Part shown: positions 62,898 through 64,000 of the stretch, piece by piece
Layout: every line of letters starts with the position of its first letter
How positions within the stretch are numbered: the stretch's first letter is position 1
NCBI GenBank assembly: GCA_020722815.1
Contig: DYKB01000012.1
Span: forward strand, 1-64,000
Reading direction: 5' to 3'
Length of the DNA stretch: 64,000 bases
From: Caldithrix sp.
GTDB taxonomy: Bacteria; Zhuqueibacterota; Zhuqueibacteria; Thermofontimicrobiales; Sulfurfontimicrobiaceae
The notes under the pieces: generated by a model
What the model was told of the DNA's origin: nothing
Seen by the model: only the letters and a program-made list of their open reading frames with translations
Database searches by the model: none
Position numbers and translations under genes: made by a program

Positions 62898-64000
62898 ATG
62901 AAAATTATAAAAACGATTCTTTTCCTGATGGCGATTTCTCTCTGGTTCGTTACTGGTTGCAGCACATCTTCATATCATTTGGGTAGAGAAGCACTTGAAG
63001 TAAATGAGGTTGCTAAGGCTTATCAGCATCTCCAGCGCGCCTACCTCAATGATCCCAAAAATCCAGCGATAAATCGCGAACTTGGCATCGCCTGCTTTTT
63101 AAAACACCAATATGATGCCGCAATCACCCATTTTATAACAGCCCAGCAAAAATTTCCCCGTAATGGTCGATTGTTGTTTTATCTGGGAGTGAGTTACGAA
63201 TTACAAAATCAGAAGGAAAAAGCCATCGCGGTATATTCACAATATATCAAAATATCACGTTTTAAACCAATTCGCCATGCCATTGAAAAGCGGCTGTTGA
63301 AATTGACCCGCGCGGCTGCTGAAGAACAGATACGACAGGCTATCATGCATGAACAAGACCTTAACACTCAATCCATTCCCGAAAATGCTATCGCTGTCAT
63401 CGACTTTTCATATCTCGGTCGTGATTCGGCGCTGATTCCTTTGCGAAAAGGTTTAGCCTATTTCGTCATGACCGATCTTTCGAAAATCAATCGGCTTCAA
63501 CTGGTGGAACGGATAAAAATCCAAGAAATTATAGCCGAATTAAAATTAAGCCAAAAGAATATGATGGATCGGAAAACCACCGCGCGTTTGGGACGGCTAT
63601 TGGGAGCGGCACAAATTATTCAGGGTGCGTTTCTGGATGTGGCCGATAAACAAGTACGGATGGACGCATCGATAGCGCGATTGACGATTCAGGAAATGAA
63701 ATTGACCGAAGCAACTTCTGGCGCGTTATCCAAGATTATGCGATTGGAAAAAGAGCTTGTGTTCAAGATTTTGAATACGATGAAAATTACGCTAACCGAA
63801 CGCGAACGATCAGAAATTATGATTATCCCGACTGAGAATTTACTGGCTTTTATGGCTTTTTGCCGTGGCCTGGATTCTGAAGACAGGGGCGCCTGGCAAC
63901 AGGCCTTAAATGAATATTTTCTGGCGGCGAAATATGATCCCGATTTTTCGCTGGCAAAAGAGAAAAGCCATGAATGTGAATTGAATTTAAGTAAAGCAGA
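62898..64000 (+). CDS. TPR and CsgG-like lipoprotein (3' end outside window)
   Basis: At least 367 residues, open at the window edge. The signal MKIIKTILFLMAISLWFVTGC has a lipobox (VTGC, Cys 21). Residues about 25-110 form TPR-like helical repeats (AYQHLQRAYLNDPKNPAINR, LGIACFLKHQYDAAITHF, LLFYLGVSYELQNQKEKA). From about 155 a CsgG/curli-assembly-like domain follows: IAVIDFSYLGRDS, then LAYFVMTDLSKINRLQLVER and RLLGAAQIIQGAF. Near the end another TPR begins (LLAFMAFCRGLDSED). CsgG-like lipoproteins with TPRs are envelope proteins of unclear role in FCB bacteria. AAGGA lies about 8-12 bases before ATG. Confidence 0.85.
   Translation, partial: MKIIKTILFLMAISLWFVTGCSTSSYHLGREALEVNEVAKAYQHLQRAYLNDPKNPAINRELGIACFLKHQYDAAITHFITAQQKFPRNGRLLFYLGVSYELQNQKEKAIAVYSQYIKISRFKPIRHAIEKRLLKLTRAAAEEQIRQAIMHEQDLNTQSIPENAIAVIDFSYLGRDSALIPLRKGLAYFVMTDLSKINRLQLVERIKIQEIIAELKLSQKNMMDRKTTARLGRLLGAAQIIQGAFLDVADKQVRMDASIARLTIQEMKLTEATSGALSKIMRLEKELVFKILNTMKITLTERERSEIMIIPTENLLAFMAFCRGLDSEDRGAWQQALNEYFLAAKYDPDFSLAKEKSHECELNLSKA

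Overview
The window reads as a piece of chromosome from an AT-rich, Gram-negative bacterium of the Fibrobacterota-Chlorobiota-Bacteroidota (FCB) side of the tree, most like the Calditrichota/KSB1 type of candidate lineages. This placement is inferred from gene content: a TonB receptor with an N-terminal carboxypeptidase-like domain, a type IX secretion (T9SS) sorting domain on a lamin-tail/CotH protein, Tat-exported sulfatases and glycosidases, and a polyamine set made of pyruvoyl arginine decarboxylase, agmatinase and a deoxyhypusine-synthase-like enzyme. No rRNA, tRNA, CRISPR array, intact insertion sequence or prophage was seen. Promoters where recognisable are TTGACA-like, with a spacer of exactly 17 bp and a -10 close to TATATT.

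Layout. 1-3.7 kb: tail of a RhuM-family gene cut off at a repeat, a sulfatase, bacterioferritin, and a 53-residue collapsed outer-membrane protein. 4.1-7.5 kb: two paralogous His-rich small membrane proteins followed by a TonB receptor with a plug CxxC, a likely metal-uptake module. 7.8-13.5 kb: an ICMT-like methyltransferase, an alpha-L-rhamnosidase and a second sulfatase. 14.7-21.7 kb: a corrinoid-methyltransferase-like UroD protein, an octaheme cytochrome c, a DASS dicarboxylate transporter, and an enolase-superfamily gene broken by one TAG. 22.8-30.7 kb: a large LTD/CotH protein whose sorting domain is out of frame, an ABC-2 exporter whose ATPase gene carries one TAA, and an unknown acidic protein. 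31-34.8 kb: a methyltransferase and the polyamine cluster. 35.4-41.3 kb: a second UroD-family protein, a Tat aldo/keto reductase broken by one TAG, a metallo-beta-lactamase-fold protein, a D-lyxose-isomerase-like cupin and a histidine phosphatase. 41.3-51.4 kb (minus strand): glycosyltransferases, flippase, GH38 alpha-mannosidase, a lipoprotein, a decayed gene and a sodium/solute symporter. 51.6-61.8 kb: an epimerase, a membrane-anchored MutS-like ATPase, a heterodimeric ABC exporter, HisI/HisF and glutamate racemase. 62.9 kb to the end: a TPR/CsgG-like lipoprotein running off the window.

The most unusual feature is the intergenic DNA. It is crowded with non-coding imperfect inverted-repeat elements of at least a dozen families, and many sit inside one another like nested dolls. 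Two loci (about 14.24-14.66 and 62.32-62.75 kb) share the same four-level nest, and the third level enters the second at a different place in each. In two other copies a small element lies in the middle of an inner palindrome, in the left arm in one and the right arm in the other. This suggests repeated, probably palindrome- or hairpin-directed insertion of small non-autonomous elements. A second theme is decay: three genes are each interrupted by a single in-frame stop, one has a C-terminal frameshift, one has two frameshifts, and one has collapsed to its two ends. Together the intact genes describe a heterotrophic degrader of complex, probably sulfated, rhamnose- and mannose-containing glycans.
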